Assembly: GCF_050847355.1 (NCBI RefSeq) | Contig: NZ_CP193755.1 | Span: forward strand, 62,001 to 126,000 | Length of the DNA stretch: 64,000 nucleotides | Direction: 5' to 3' | Source: Limimaricola sp027213785 | Lineage (GTDB): Bacteria > Pseudomonadota > Alphaproteobacteria > Rhodobacterales > Rhodobacteraceae | In this document: positions 9,760 through 18,702 of the stretch, piece by piece | How the letters are laid out: every line of letters starts with the position of its first letter | Position numbering within the stretch: the first letter of the stretch is position 1 | Program-made: the position numbers and the translations under genes | The notes under the pieces: generated by a model | What the model was told of the DNA's origin: nothing | The model's database searches: none | The model's input: only the letters and a program-made list of their open reading frames with translations

Positions 9760-10284
9760 TCAGCCCAGAAGGCCGGCCTTCCCCATGTAGATCCTGAGCC
9801 AGGGCGTGTAGCGCTCTGGCCGGTCCGCCAGATCGGCGCGCAGCGCCTCTGGCGTGATCCAGGCCGTGTCCTGCACCTCTTCGGGGGCCGGACGCGGCCG
9901 TGGCTCCTGCGCGGGCTCGGAAAGGAACACCTCGACCAATTCGTGCTCGACGAGCCCGCCGCCGACATCGGCGCGGTATTCGATCTGCCCGGCCGGGCGC
10001 AGCGGCAGGTCGGTGAGACCCAGCTCCTCGCCGAGACGTCGCCGCGCGCAATCCTCGGCCGCCTCGCCCCAGAGCGGATGGGTGCAGCAGCTGTTCGCCC
10101 AGAGCCCCGGGGTGTGGTACTTGGCCTCGGCGCGCTGCTGCAAGAGCGTCTGGCCCCGCCACATCACGAAGACGCTGACCGCCGGATGGCGCAGCCCGCG
10201 TTCATGCACCGCGATCTTGTCGACCGGCCTCAGCTGGCCGTCCACCCAGGCCGGGATCTCGAAATTGTCCCTGTCGTCACGCAT
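9760..10284 (-). CDS. idi: Isopentenyl-diphosphate delta-isomerase
   Basis: A 174-residue type I (Nudix-fold) isomerase converting IPP to DMAPP for isoprenoid, carotenoid and quinone synthesis. Conserved elements: AVSVFVMWRGQTLLQQRA, the active-site Cys region LWANSCCTHPLWGE, REL-like helix RRRLGEELGL, and the metal/catalytic segment VEHELVEVFL. ATG 10284 is preceded by GGGGAGG at good spacing; a TTG one codon earlier (10287) is an alternative. The gene lies downstream of the lipoprotein gene on the same strand with a gap of about 58 bases. ispH, of the same pathway, is at 46.5 kb. Confidence 0.93.
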   Translation of the reverse strand: MRDDRDNFEIPAWVDGQLRPVDKIAVHERGLRHPAVSVFVMWRGQTLLQQRAEAKYHTPGLWANSCCTHPLWGEAAEDCARRRLGEELGLTDLPLRPAGQIEYRADVGGGLVEHELVEVFLSEPAQEPRPRPAPEEVQDTAWITPEALRADLADRPERYTPWLRIYMGKAGLLG

Positions 10285-10342
10285 CAACCGCCCCTCCCCG
10301 GCAGTCCGGTTCGCGCCGCGCGCCCCGGGGCACGCGGCACCG

Positions 10343-10660
10343 TCAGAAGGCCGGTTCGGCCATGGGCGTCGGGGCCGGGCGGGTCTGCACCACCATGCGG
10401 CTGGCCAGAGCGTCGCAGGTCACCGTGACGATCTCGCCTTCATCGGTAAAGCGCACGATGCGGCTTTCGGAGGTCTCGGCCAGCACGGCCGGGCTCTGGC
10501 CGATCCGCGCCGCGGTCTCGTCGATCCGGGTCAGGCATTGCTGGAACGCCATCGGCACCGCCTGGTCGGCGGGGGCGGCGCTCGGCAGCGCGTCGCAACC
10601 GGCCAGCGCCGCGAGCCCGATCAATGCCAGGCCCGTCTTCCGTGCCGCTGCTGCCACCAT
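10343..10660 (-). CDS. Small hypothetical lipoprotein
   Basis: A 105-residue protein with a lipoprotein signal: a short basic N-terminus, a hydrophobic core, and the lipobox LAGC with Cys22 as the lipidation site. The mature part (about 84 residues) has two further cysteines (in QQCLTRID and VTCDALAS) that could form a disulfide, plus a Pro-rich tail. I do not recognise a domain. It sits between the phytochrome gene and idi on the same strand, separated from both by 55-70 bases, so co-transcription is possible but unproven. Confidence 0.75.
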   Translation of the reverse strand: MVAAAARKTGLALIGLAALAGCDALPSAAPADQAVPMAFQQCLTRIDETAARIGQSPAVLAETSESRIVRFTDEGEIVTVTCDALASRMVVQTRPAPTPMAEPAF

Positions 10661-10727
10661 GCCGTTTCTCCTGTCAATTCAATGCCGGCGCAGACTGCCG
10701 TGCCAATGCTGCCGCGTCCAGAGTCGA

Positions 10728-13292
10728 TCAGCCGTCGCCGTCGCGCAGCAGCGCCATGAAGCCCGCGCGCATGCTGCGCTTGGTATAGGGCTTTTTCAGG
10801 GTCGGGGCGTCGGGATAGGCCGCGGTGATGTCCTCGGTCGCACCATAGCCGGTGGCGAGCAGGAACGGCACGCCGCGCGCGCGCAGCGTCTCGGCGACGG
10901 GCAGCGAGGTCTCGTTGCCGAGATTGACGTCGAGCAGCGCGAGATCGAACTGCTCGGCCTCGATCAGCCGCAGCGCCTCGCCGACGCCGTTCGCCATCGA
11001 CACCGCAGCGCAGCCCAGCTCCGAGAGGATGTCGGACGCGTCCATGGCGATGATCATGTTGTCCTCGACCACCAGAGCCTTGCCCGCGAGCGTGAACGGG
11101 GTCTCGCCATCGTCCGGAGCCGCGTCGTCCCGGGCCGGGGCGGCCTCCGGCGCGGTCGCGACGAAGCGGGCGGGAATCCGGAAGCGGGCCTCGGCGCCGG
11201 TGAGCGCGAAGCGCAGCTCGGCATCGCCGCCGAGCTCGAAGGGGATCGAGCGTTCGATCACCGTGGTCCCGAAGCCACGCCCCTTGCCGGCGCGCAGCGG
11301 CGCGCCGCCGCGCTCGCGCCACTCGACGCGCAGATCGCCCTGCACATCGCGCGACAGCCCGACCTCGACCCAGCCATGCCCGTCCTTCAGCGCACCGTAT
11401 TTCGCGGCGTTGGTGACCAGCTCGTGCACCACCAGCGCCAGCGTCGAAAAGGCCTCGGGCGTCAGGCCGACATCGGGCCCGGTGATCCGCACCCGGTCGC
11501 GCTGGGCCGCGATGAAGGCGTCGATCTCGGTCTCGATCAGAGTCTTGAGCGAGGCCGCCTCCCAGTCGGAACCGGTCAACTGGTCATGCGCGCGCGCCAG
11601 CGCGTCGATCCGGCCATCGACGAGGCGACTGTATTCCTCCACCGAGGTGACGCCGGAGCGGCTTTGCGACACCAGGCTGCGGATCAGGTTGAGGATATTG
11701 CGCACCCGGTGGTTCAGTTCGGCGATCAGCAGCTCCTGCCGCTCCTGCGCGCGCTTGCGCTCGGCGATGGAATCATCGGCGATCTTCAGCACCACCTCGA
11801 GCAGCGTGATCCGTAGCGTCTCGGCGGCGGCGATCTCGCTGTCGGTCCAGGGCGCACTCTGGTGGCGCACCGTCTCGGTCCAAGCCTCGAAGCTCTTGCG
11901 CGGCGTCAGCCGCAGCCCGTTCGGCCCGGTCGAGACCGGCTTGGCCGGATCGCCGGCCCAGGTGACCTCCTCGACCTGCTCGCGGCGGAACAGCACGATG
12001 TAGTCTCGCGGGCCGCGGCTGATCGGCAGCGCCAGGATCCCGGCGGCGCGGTTGGCAAAGCTCTCGGCCGCCGGGTAGCGATCGATCAGCCGGTCGGTGG
12101 CCTCGACATGCCCGGCATGGGTGGAATGGAGGTGGCGCAGCAGCCCCGCGAACTCCTCGCCGGTAGTGGTCGCGCCGATCGCGTGGTAGCGGTCGTTGAT
12201 CCAGATCGCGATGCCGTCGAAAGGGATAACCTCGCCGATCTCTCCGGCGATTTTCTTGAAGTTGTCGGCGATGGCGGTGCTGTCGGTCATCCGCGCCAGA
12301 AGCGAGGTATGCAGCACCCGTGCCTTGGCGGCCTGCGCGCGCTCGGCCTCGTTCTCCAGAGCGGCGATCTCGTAGGAGAGCAGCTGCGTGAACAGCTCCA
12401 CCGCCGAGCGCTTTTCGTAGTCGAGGTAATGCGGCGTCCCGTGATGGCAGGCGATCAGCCCCCACAGCTTGCCGTCGCGCAGGATCGACACCGACATCGA
12501 GGCCGCGACGCCCATGTTGCGCAGGTATTCGAGATGGATCGGCGAGACCGCCCGGGTCACGGAATGCGACAGGTCGATCCGCTCGCCCTCCGCCTCGGGG
12601 GCGGAGAGGATCGGCTGCGGCGGCGCGTCGACGTCGCGGATCAGCCGGATCGGGTTGCGCATGTAGAGCGCGCGCGCCTGCGGGGGGATGTCGCTCGCGG
12701 GGAAGCGCAGCCCGAGGAAGGGCGTCAGGCCCGGTGCCGCCGACTCGGCGATCACCTTGCCGCTGTCGTCGCGCTGGAACTGGTAGATCATCACCCGGTC
12801 GAAGCCGGTGAGCGCCTTCATCGCCCGCGCAGCCTCGCGCGCCATGCGGCCGATATCCGGCTGGCGGCGCAGCCGGGCCACCAGCGGCTGCACCAGCGAC
12901 ATCTCGTCCCGTGCGCCGCCCTCGGTCTTGGGTTCGAACTCGAACAGGTAATAAGGCTCGGACAGATGCACCGAGACGTCGAAGGCCCGGCCGTCTTCGA
13001 ACAGGTCGATCCCGTAGATCCGCGCCGCCCCGGCGCCGTGGCCCAGCATCTGCAGGCGACCGCGCAGATCATGCGTCACGTCCCGCGGGAACAGATCGGC
13101 CAGCGACGTTCCGATCATCGCCTGCGCCTCATGGCCGAGCATCTCGCCGGTATTGGCCGAGGCGTGCCGGACCACCCAGTCCCGCGAAACGGCGATCAGG
13201 CAGCCATAGGGCTGCACATGGCCGAGGAACTGGATCTGTTCCTTCTCGCAATTGCTGAGGTCGACCGGCGCATCGGCCAAGGAATCGGTCAT
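10728..13292 (-). CDS. bphP: Bacteriophytochrome hybrid kinase: PAS-GAF-PHY-HWE kinase-receiver
   Basis: An 854-residue red/far-red photoreceptor. Domain order: N-terminal extension with biliverdin-attaching Cys15 (DLSNCEKEQIQFLGHVQPYG), PAS (to about 120), GAF with the FPASDIPPQARALYMRNP chromophore-pocket motif, PHY (about 320-500), an HWE-family histidine kinase (phospho-His in ELNHRVRNILNLIRSLVSQS, W-x-E as VEWRERGG) and a C-terminal receiver domain with the phospho-Asp in LALLDVNLG. The ATG directly abuts the stop of the heme oxygenase gene, so both are one transcript and the chromophore is made on site. No output response regulator gene is adjacent; signalling may go through its own receiver or a distant partner. 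Confidence 0.95.
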   Translation of the reverse strand: MTDSLADAPVDLSNCEKEQIQFLGHVQPYGCLIAVSRDWVVRHASANTGEMLGHEAQAMIGTSLADLFPRDVTHDLRGRLQMLGHGAGAARIYGIDLFEDGRAFDVSVHLSEPYYLFEFEPKTEGGARDEMSLVQPLVARLRRQPDIGRMAREAARAMKALTGFDRVMIYQFQRDDSGKVIAESAAPGLTPFLGLRFPASDIPPQARALYMRNPIRLIRDVDAPPQPILSAPEAEGERIDLSHSVTRAVSPIHLEYLRNMGVAASMSVSILRDGKLWGLIACHHGTPHYLDYEKRSAVELFTQLLSYEIAALENEAERAQAAKARVLHTSLLARMTDSTAIADNFKKIAGEIGEVIPFDGIAIWINDRYHAIGATTTGEEFAGLLRHLHSTHAGHVEATDRLIDRYPAAESFANRAAGILALPISRGPRDYIVLFRREQVEEVTWAGDPAKPVSTGPNGLRLTPRKSFEAWTETVRHQSAPWTDSEIAAAETLRITLLEVVLKIADDSIAERKRAQERQELLIAELNHRVRNILNLIRSLVSQSRSGVTSVEEYSRLVDGRIDALARAHDQLTGSDWEAASLKTLIETEIDAFIAAQRDRVRITGPDVGLTPEAFSTLALVVHELVTNAAKYGALKDGHGWVEVGLSRDVQGDLRVEWRERGGAPLRAGKGRGFGTTVIERSIPFELGGDAELRFALTGAEARFRIPARFVATAPEAAPARDDAAPDDGETPFTLAGKALVVEDNMIIAMDASDILSELGCAAVSMANGVGEALRLIEAEQFDLALLDVNLGNETSLPVAETLRARGVPFLLATGYGATEDITAAYPDAPTLKKPYTKRSMRAGFMALLRDGDG

Positions 13293-13871
13293 TCAGGCGG
13301 TCCGTTCGGTCAGAGGGGCGGGCGTAGCCCGAGGCGGCAGGGCGGCATCCTGCCCCGCCGTCAGAAAGAGATCAAACAACCCGCCGGCCTCGGCGATCAC
13401 GCGGTCTGCTTCCGTACCGAGACCGGGCTGCGCGCTCGCCTGCAAGCAGAAGGCGCGCCACTCTGCGGCCATCGGCGGCAGCGACAGGTAGCTGCCGGCG
13501 GCGTGCAGTTCCGGATCGCGCCCTGCCTCCCAGCGGCGTCGCAAGAGCTGGCTGCCCAGACGCGAGCCGAGCAGTACGTAGTCCTGCGCCATCGGCTGGC
13601 TCAATCTGCAGGGCGCAAGCGCCTGTAAGGACTCGTGGCCGAGCCGGTCGAGATCGGTGTCGAGCGCCGCGATCATCCGGTCGAGCAGCGGCTGACCGGT
13701 CAGGCCGCCGGGTGCGGGGCGGATCGCCGCGAAGGCGGCGCGATGCGCGGCGAGAAAGCCCGACAGGCCGGGCCGGGTCGTCAGGTCGAAGCGGGAGAAG
13801 CAGGCATCGAGCCGCTCGTGACGCGGGGCGAGATCCTCTCGCAACCGGCTTCGCAGCGGCGTCTGGTGCAT
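13293..13871 (-). CDS. bphO: Heme oxygenase, biliverdin-forming (BphO-like)
   Basis: About 192 residues; opens heme to biliverdin IX-alpha, CO and iron, supplying the chromophore of the adjacent phytochrome. The heme-ligand His is probably His18 (APRHERLDACF), and the distal-helix glycine motif is LGSRLGSQLL. Start choice is uncertain: ATG 13871 has a distant GAGGGA, TTG 13877 has ideal spacing to the same site, and GTG 13904 is in frame. The stop TGA is immediately followed by the bphP ATG. The BphO-BphP pair is a common arrangement, which supports the call despite low sequence conservation in this family. Confidence 0.88.
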   Translation of the reverse strand: MHQTPLRSRLREDLAPRHERLDACFSRFDLTTRPGLSGFLAAHRAAFAAIRPAPGGLTGQPLLDRMIAALDTDLDRLGHESLQALAPCRLSQPMAQDYVLLGSRLGSQLLRRRWEAGRDPELHAAGSYLSLPPMAAEWRAFCLQASAQPGLGTEADRVIAEAGGLFDLFLTAGQDAALPPRATPAPLTERTA

Positions 13872-13982
13872 CGTCAAGATCGGTGGTCCCTCGTCGGTGA
13901 ACACGTCGAAAGCTCGTGTTTCACACCAGCAAACATGTCAACGCCGGAGCAGATCAAGTGGTTCCAGCAGGCGAAGTTTTTT

Positions 13983-14019
13983 GTTTCCGATGCATCGCGG
14001 TGCGATGCCGCTGTTTCCG
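13983..14019. promoter_or_regulatory. Hairpin flanked by direct repeats in the bphO/ABC divergent promoter region
   Basis: GCATCGC-GGT-GCGATGC (13992-14008) is a 7-bp inverted repeat flanked on both sides by TGTTTCCG (13983-13990 and 14012-14019). It lies in the roughly 175-base gap between the divergent heme oxygenase and ABC genes, 28 bases before the ABC start. A regulator-binding site is plausible; no known consensus is recognised. Confidence 0.4.
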
Positions 14020-14047
14020 GCACCGCGGATCGGCTTAGCTTCGCCCC

Positions 14048-14704
14048 ATGCTGTTGCGATTACGGGACCTGCACAAGAGTTTCACCGGAGCCGAGGGGCC
14101 GGTGCCGGTGCTGCGGGGCGTCGATCTCGACCTCGAAGCGGGCGAGAGCCTCGCCCTGACCGGCGAAAGCGGCTCCGGCAAGTCGACCCTGCTGCATCTC
14201 GTGGGCGGGCTCGACCGGCCCGATTCGGGCTGCATCGCGCTCGACGGCGCCCGGGTCGAGGCGCTCGACGATTCGGGGCGCGCGGCGCTCAGGCGCGGCA
14301 CCGTGGGCGTGGTGTTCCAGCAGTTCAACCTGATCCCGTCGCTCAGCGTCGGCGACAACATCGCCTTCCAGGCGCGGCTTGCCGGACGGCATGATGCAAG
14401 GCGGGCGATGATGCTGGCCGAGCGGCTCGGCCTCGCGCCGCAGCTGTCGAAATACCCCGAACAGCTTTCGGGCGGCCAGCAGCAGCGCACCGCGATCGCC
14501 CGCGCCCTTGCCGCGCGGCCGCGCCTCGTGCTGGCGGACGAACCCACCGGCAATCTCGACGAAACCACCGCCGAGGCGGTGCTGGGCGCGATGCTGGAGC
14601 TCGTCTCCGAAACCGGCGCGGCGCTGCTGATGGTCACACATTCCGAGCATCACGCCGCCCGCATGGGGCGGCGGCTGCACCTGCATGCGGGGCGGATCGC
14701 GTGA
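14048..14704 (+). CDS. ABC transporter ATP-binding protein (AttE/LolD/MacB type)
   Basis: A 218-residue ATPase subunit of an FtsX-type ABC system. Walker A GESGSGKST (about 38-46), signature LSGGQQQR, Walker B LVLADEPTG and the H-loop histidine in MVTHSEHH are all intact. The sequence class is the LolD/MacB/FtsE group, which powers lipoprotein release or periplasmic mechanotransmission rather than solute import. The stop overlaps the permease start (GTGA). The order ATPase, permease, AttH-fold protein resembles the AttEFGH/YvrO-YrvN-type sets, so this is its likely role. Confidence 0.92.
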   Translation: MLLRLRDLHKSFTGAEGPVPVLRGVDLDLEAGESLALTGESGSGKSTLLHLVGGLDRPDSGCIALDGARVEALDDSGRAALRRGTVGVVFQQFNLIPSLSVGDNIAFQARLAGRHDARRAMMLAERLGLAPQLSKYPEQLSGGQQQRTAIARALAARPRLVLADEPTGNLDETTAEAVLGAMLELVSETGAALLMVTHSEHHAARMGRRLHLHAGRIA

Positions 14705-17082
14705 CCCGGACGGTCCTGCTGGCGCTCCTGTCGCATTGGCGCCGCGCGCCGCTGCAACTCTTCACCCTGATCGCCGGTCTGGCACTGGCGACCGGGCTGT
14801 GGTCCGGGGTGCAGGCGATCAATGCCGAGGCCCGCGCGAGCTACGATGCCGCCGCCGCGACGCTGGGCGAGGGGCGCTACGCGCGGGTCGAGGCGGCGGC
14901 GGGGGGCGAGATCGCTCTGGCGGATTACGTGGCGCTGCGCCGCGCCGGCTGGCAGGTGAGCCCGGTGGTGCAGGGACGGCTCGGCGGCGCCAAGCTGGTG
15001 GGGATCGAGCCGCTGACCGCGCCCGGCGGCATCGGACCGGCAGCCGAGGACGCCGACATCGCCGCTTTTCTCACCGGCGCCGGGCAGGTCTTCGGCCGGG
15101 CCGAGGTGCTGGAGGCGCTGCCCGGGATCGACGCCGAGAAGGTGGTCGCGCCCGACACCGCGCCGGGCACCGTGGTCACCGACATCTCGGTCGCGCTGCG
15201 GCTATTGGACCGGGCCGGCTTCGACGCGCTGATCGTTGCGCCCCGGCAGCCTCTGGGTCGTCCCGCGCTCGAGGAGATCGCCCCCGATCTGGCGTTGCGC
15301 CCGCCACAGGCGGGCTCCGAGGTGGGCCGGCTCACCGACAGCTTCCACCTCAACCTCACCGCCTTCGGCCTTCTGTGCTTCGCGGTCGGCATCTTCATCG
15401 TGCATGGCGCGGTCGGGCTCGCCTTCGAGCAGCGTCGCCCGGTGCTGCGCACGATGCGGGCGCTGGGCGTGCCGCTGCGCCGCCTCGTGGCGCTGATGAT
15501 GGCCGAGCTTCTGGGCTTCGCGCTGATCGCGGGCACGCTTGGGGTGGGGCTGGGCTGGCTACTGGCGGCACAGCTTCTGTCCGATGTGGCAGCGACGCTG
15601 CGCGGGCTTTACGGGGCCGAGGTGGCGGGCGGGCTGCGGCTGCGCCCGGTCTGGTGGCTCTCGGGGCTCGGCATCGCGGTTCTGGGCACCGGCTTCGCCG
15701 CCGGGGCGGCGCTGTGGCGGCTGGCGCGAATGCCGCTTCTGGCGGCGGGCGGGCGCCGGGCCTGGGCCATGGCCGATGCGCGCTCCGCCCGATGGCAGGG
15801 CGGCGCGGCGCTGGGGCTGATCGGCGTGGCGGTGGGGCTGGCGCTTTGGGGCGAAGGGCTAGTGGCGGGCTTCGGCCTTCTGGGCGCGGGACTCGTCGGC
15901 GCGGCGCTGGCCCTGCCGGTGGTGCTGGGCGCGGTTCTGGCCATCGCGGCGCGGCTGGCGCGCGGCCCGCTGGCCCAGTGGTTCTGGGCCGATACGCGCC
16001 AGCAGCTTCCGGGGCTGTCGCTGGCGCTGATGGCGCTGCTTCTGGCGATGGCCGCCAATATCGGCGTCTCCACCATGGTCAGCTCGTTCCGTCAGACCTT
16101 CACCGGCTTTCTCGATCAGCGCCTCGCGCCGGAGCTCTACATCGAGACCGCCGATGATGATCAGGCCCGCGCGATTGAGGCCTTTCTCGCGCCGCGCGTG
16201 CGCTCGGTCCTGCCGCTGGCCTCGGTCGAAACCGAGGTCGCGGGTCTGCCGGTGGAGTTGAACCTCGCGCGGCCGGACCCGACCTATCCGCAGAACTGGC
16301 GCTTCCTGCAGGCGGTGGACCGCCCTTGGGAGCAGCTCGCCGCGGGTGAGGGGGTGCTGGTCAACGAGCAGCTCGCGCGCCGTGCCGGATTGAGCTTGGG
16401 CGATCCGGTCCGGCTCGGGCCGGACACGGTGCTGCCGGTGCTGGGCATCCATGGCGATTACGGCAACCCGGTGGGGCAGGTGATCGTCACCGAGGCCCTG
16501 TTCGCCGAGTTGCACCCGGAGGTGGTGCCGCGCCGCTTCGGCCTCAGGCTCGACCCGGACGAGGTGCCGGCGATCCGCGCCGCGCTGGTGGCCGAGGGAC
16601 TGCCGGAGGGCGCGATCACCGATCAGGCGGCGGTGAAGCGCTTTTCGATGCAGGTGTTCGAGCGCACCTTCGCCGTAACGGCGGCGCTCAACGTGCTGAC
16701 GCTCGCCGTCGCGGGCTTCGCGATCCTGATGTCGCTGCTGACGCTGGCGGCGCTGCGCCTGCCGCAGCTTGCCCCGGTCTGGGCGCTGGGGCTGACGCGG
16801 CGGCGGCTGGCGGCGCTGGAGATGGTCCGCGCGGTGCTGCTGGCGGCGCTGACCGCGCTGATGGCGCTGCCGCTCGGGCTGGCGCTGGCCTGGGTGCTGC
16901 TCTCGGTGGTCAATGTCGCGGCCTTCGGCTGGCGGCTGCCGATGTTCCTGTTTCCGTGGGATTATGCGCGGCTCGGGCTGTCCGCTCTGGTCGCGGCCGG
17001 GCTTGCGGCGCTGTGGCCCGCGATCCGGCTGGCCCGCACGCCGCCCGCCGCCCTGCTAGGGGTCTTCGCCAATGAACGCTAG
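14701..17082 (+). CDS. ABC transporter permease with FtsX domains (AttF/AttG-like)
   Basis: A 793-residue inner-membrane protein with an N-terminal anchor helix, a large periplasmic region, a first FtsX block (FGLLCFAVGIFIVHGAVGLAFEQRR, then RALGVPLRRL), a central helix-rich linker, a second periplasmic domain and a C-terminal FtsX block (ALNVLTLAVAGFAILMSLL). Two FtsX units in one chain mean one polypeptide may supply the whole membrane part. It starts with GTG 14701 overlapping the ATPase stop and ends inside the next gene (11-base overlap). LolCE-like lipoprotein handling is possible, but the AttH-type partner argues for the Att-like branch. Confidence 0.9.
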   Translation: MTRTVLLALLSHWRRAPLQLFTLIAGLALATGLWSGVQAINAEARASYDAAAATLGEGRYARVEAAAGGEIALADYVALRRAGWQVSPVVQGRLGGAKLVGIEPLTAPGGIGPAAEDADIAAFLTGAGQVFGRAEVLEALPGIDAEKVVAPDTAPGTVVTDISVALRLLDRAGFDALIVAPRQPLGRPALEEIAPDLALRPPQAGSEVGRLTDSFHLNLTAFGLLCFAVGIFIVHGAVGLAFEQRRPVLRTMRALGVPLRRLVALMMAELLGFALIAGTLGVGLGWLLAAQLLSDVAATLRGLYGAEVAGGLRLRPVWWLSGLGIAVLGTGFAAGAALWRLARMPLLAAGGRRAWAMADARSARWQGGAALGLIGVAVGLALWGEGLVAGFGLLGAGLVGAALALPVVLGAVLAIAARLARGPLAQWFWADTRQQLPGLSLALMALLLAMAANIGVSTMVSSFRQTFTGFLDQRLAPELYIETADDDQARAIEAFLAPRVRSVLPLASVETEVAGLPVELNLARPDPTYPQNWRFLQAVDRPWEQLAAGEGVLVNEQLARRAGLSLGDPVRLGPDTVLPVLGIHGDYGNPVGQVIVTEALFAELHPEVVPRRFGLRLDPDEVPAIRAALVAEGLPEGAITDQAAVKRFSMQVFERTFAVTAALNVLTLAVAGFAILMSLLTLAALRLPQLAPVWALGLTRRRLAALEMVRAVLLAALTALMALPLGLALAWVLLSVVNVAAFGWRLPMFLFPWDYARLGLSALVAAGLAALWPAIRLARTPPAALLGVFANER

Positions 17083-18106
17083 GGTTCTCGTTCTCCTCTG
17101 CCTGCCGGGTCTGGCCCATGCGCAGGGCTTCGCGGGCCTCGGCGGCGAGGCGGGCGGCTTCGCCCTGCCGGATCCCTCCGTCGCCCCGGCGTTTCCCGAG
17201 GATCACGGGGCCCATCCCGACTACCGGATCGAGTGGTGGTACGTCACCGCCAACCTGACCGGCCCCGACGGCACGCCCTACGGGCTGCAATGGACCCTGT
17301 TCCGCTCGGCGCTGGCCCCGCGCGAGGCCGAGGGTTTCGCCAGCCCGCAGATCTGGCTCGGCCATGCCGCCGTCACCACGCCCGAGCGCCATCTCTTCAC
17401 CCAGCGGCTGGCGCGGGGCGGCATCGGTCAGGCGGGGGTCGAGGCCGCGCCCTTCGCGGCATGGATCGACGACTGGCGCATGGCGGGGCCGGATTTCGAC
17501 AATCTCGACCTCGCGGCCAGCGGCCCGGACTTCGGCTATGATCTGTCGATGTCCGCCACCGGGCCCTTGGTCCTGCATGGCGAGGCGGGCTACTCGGTGA
17601 AGTCCGGCGAGGGGCAGGCCTCCTATTACTACTCGCAGCCCTTCTTCGCGGTGGAGGGGATGCTGAGGCTGCCCGACGGCCCGGTCGAGGTCGGCGGCCA
17701 TGCCTGGTTCGACCATGAGTGGTCCTCGCAGCCGCTGTCGGAGCGCCAGACCGGCTGGGACTGGTTCTCGCTTTCCTTCGAGGGCGGTGCCAAGCTGATG
17801 GGCTTCCAGCTTCGCGAAAACGATGCGGCAGGCTACAGTTACGCCAGTTGGATCGCGCCGGACGGGACGCTCACCCCCTATGTGGGTGACTTCGAGGCCG
17901 AACCGCTGGAGATGGCGTCGCTCGACGGGGTGGAGGTGCCGGTGCGCTGGGCGGTGCGGTTGCCGCAACGGGAGGTCGCGGTCGAGGTGACGGCGCTGAA
18001 CCCGGCGGCATGGAACGCGCTGTCGCCCCCTTACTGGGAGGGGCCGGTGACGGTAACGGGGAGCCATGAGGGCAGGGGATATCTGGAGATGACGGGTTAT
18101 GAGTGA
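17072..18106 (+). CDS. Secreted CrtC/AttH-fold lipocalin-like protein
   Basis: A 344-residue protein with a Sec signal peptide (1-18, LPGLAHAQ) and the CrtC/AttH domain, a double lipocalin-like barrel. Hallmarks are the paired motifs DYRIEWWYVTANL and GLQWTLFR near the N-terminus, LGHAAVTTPE, SYYYSQP and the HAWFDHEWSSQPL motif. Homologues include AttH of the AttEFGH operon and hydroxyneurosporene hydratase CrtC. It is described as a predicted hydrolase, but no activity is established for the Att branch. The coupled ABC subunits suggest it handles a lipid or hydrophobic substrate in the periplasm. It overlaps both neighbours (17082 and 18099). Confidence 0.88.
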   Translation: MNARVLVLLCLPGLAHAQGFAGLGGEAGGFALPDPSVAPAFPEDHGAHPDYRIEWWYVTANLTGPDGTPYGLQWTLFRSALAPREAEGFASPQIWLGHAAVTTPERHLFTQRLARGGIGQAGVEAAPFAAWIDDWRMAGPDFDNLDLAASGPDFGYDLSMSATGPLVLHGEAGYSVKSGEGQASYYYSQPFFAVEGMLRLPDGPVEVGGHAWFDHEWSSQPLSERQTGWDWFSLSFEGGAKLMGFQLRENDAAGYSYASWIAPDGTLTPYVGDFEAEPLEMASLDGVEVPVRWAVRLPQREVAVEVTALNPAAWNALSPPYWEGPVTVTGSHEGRGYLEMTGYE

Positions 18107-18653
18107 CATCACGACGCTTTCGGGGCTGCTCGATCTGGTGCGCGCGCGTATCAGGGCGGGTCTCGTGGACCGAGACGCGGCGGCGCGGCTGCCGGTGCTG
18201 GCAACGCGCGACGCGCAGGGCTGGCCCTCGGCGCGCACCATGGTGCTGCGCGGCTTCGACGCGGCCGACTGGACGCTCGACCTGCATTCCGATGCCGACG
18301 CCGCCAAGGTGCTGCAGCTGACCGACGGGCCGCGTGCGGCGCTGCATGTCTGGGACGCCGAAGCGTCGTTGCAGGTGCGGATGCGGGCGCATGTCGTGCG
18401 GCTGCCGCATGAGGAGGAGAAGACGCTTTGGGAAGAGGTGCCCGAGGAGGCCCGCGCCCGCTACGGCACGGTGCCGCCGCCCGGCACACCGATCGCCTCG
18501 GCCGAGGCTTGGCATCCGAACCCGCGCCCGGCCCGCTTCGCGGTGCTGCGCGCGCGGGTGCTTCGGATCGAGGCGCTGCATCTCGGCGAGATCCACCGCC
18601 GCGCCCGCTTCGAGCGCGAGGAGGGCTGGCAGGGCAGCTGGCTGGTGCCGTGA
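18099..18653 (+). CDS. Pyridoxamine 5'-phosphate oxidase-family FMN-binding protein
   Basis: A 184-residue cytosolic split-barrel flavoprotein. It has the family pattern RLPVLATRDAQGWPSARTMVLRGF (FMN phosphate and ring binding), the central RAALHVWDAEASLQVRMRAHV strands, and C-terminal FEREEGWQGSWLVP. It is shorter than true PdxH (about 200-220) and has diverged in the substrate loop, so the substrate may not be pyridoxamine phosphate. It begins inside the AttH-like gene (ATGA-type overlap, 8 bases) and is therefore the fourth gene of that operon. A cytosolic flavoenzyme as the last gene of an Att-like set is unexplained. Confidence 0.8.
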   Translation: MSDITTLSGLLDLVRARIRAGLVDRDAAARLPVLATRDAQGWPSARTMVLRGFDAADWTLDLHSDADAAKVLQLTDGPRAALHVWDAEASLQVRMRAHVVRLPHEEEKTLWEEVPEEARARYGTVPPPGTPIASAEAWHPNPRPARFAVLRARVLRIEALHLGEIHRRARFEREEGWQGSWLVP

Positions 18654-18702
18654 GCGCGAGCGGCTCTGGCGCGGAGAAGGGCGGGGCGATAGATCCCCGC
18701 GC

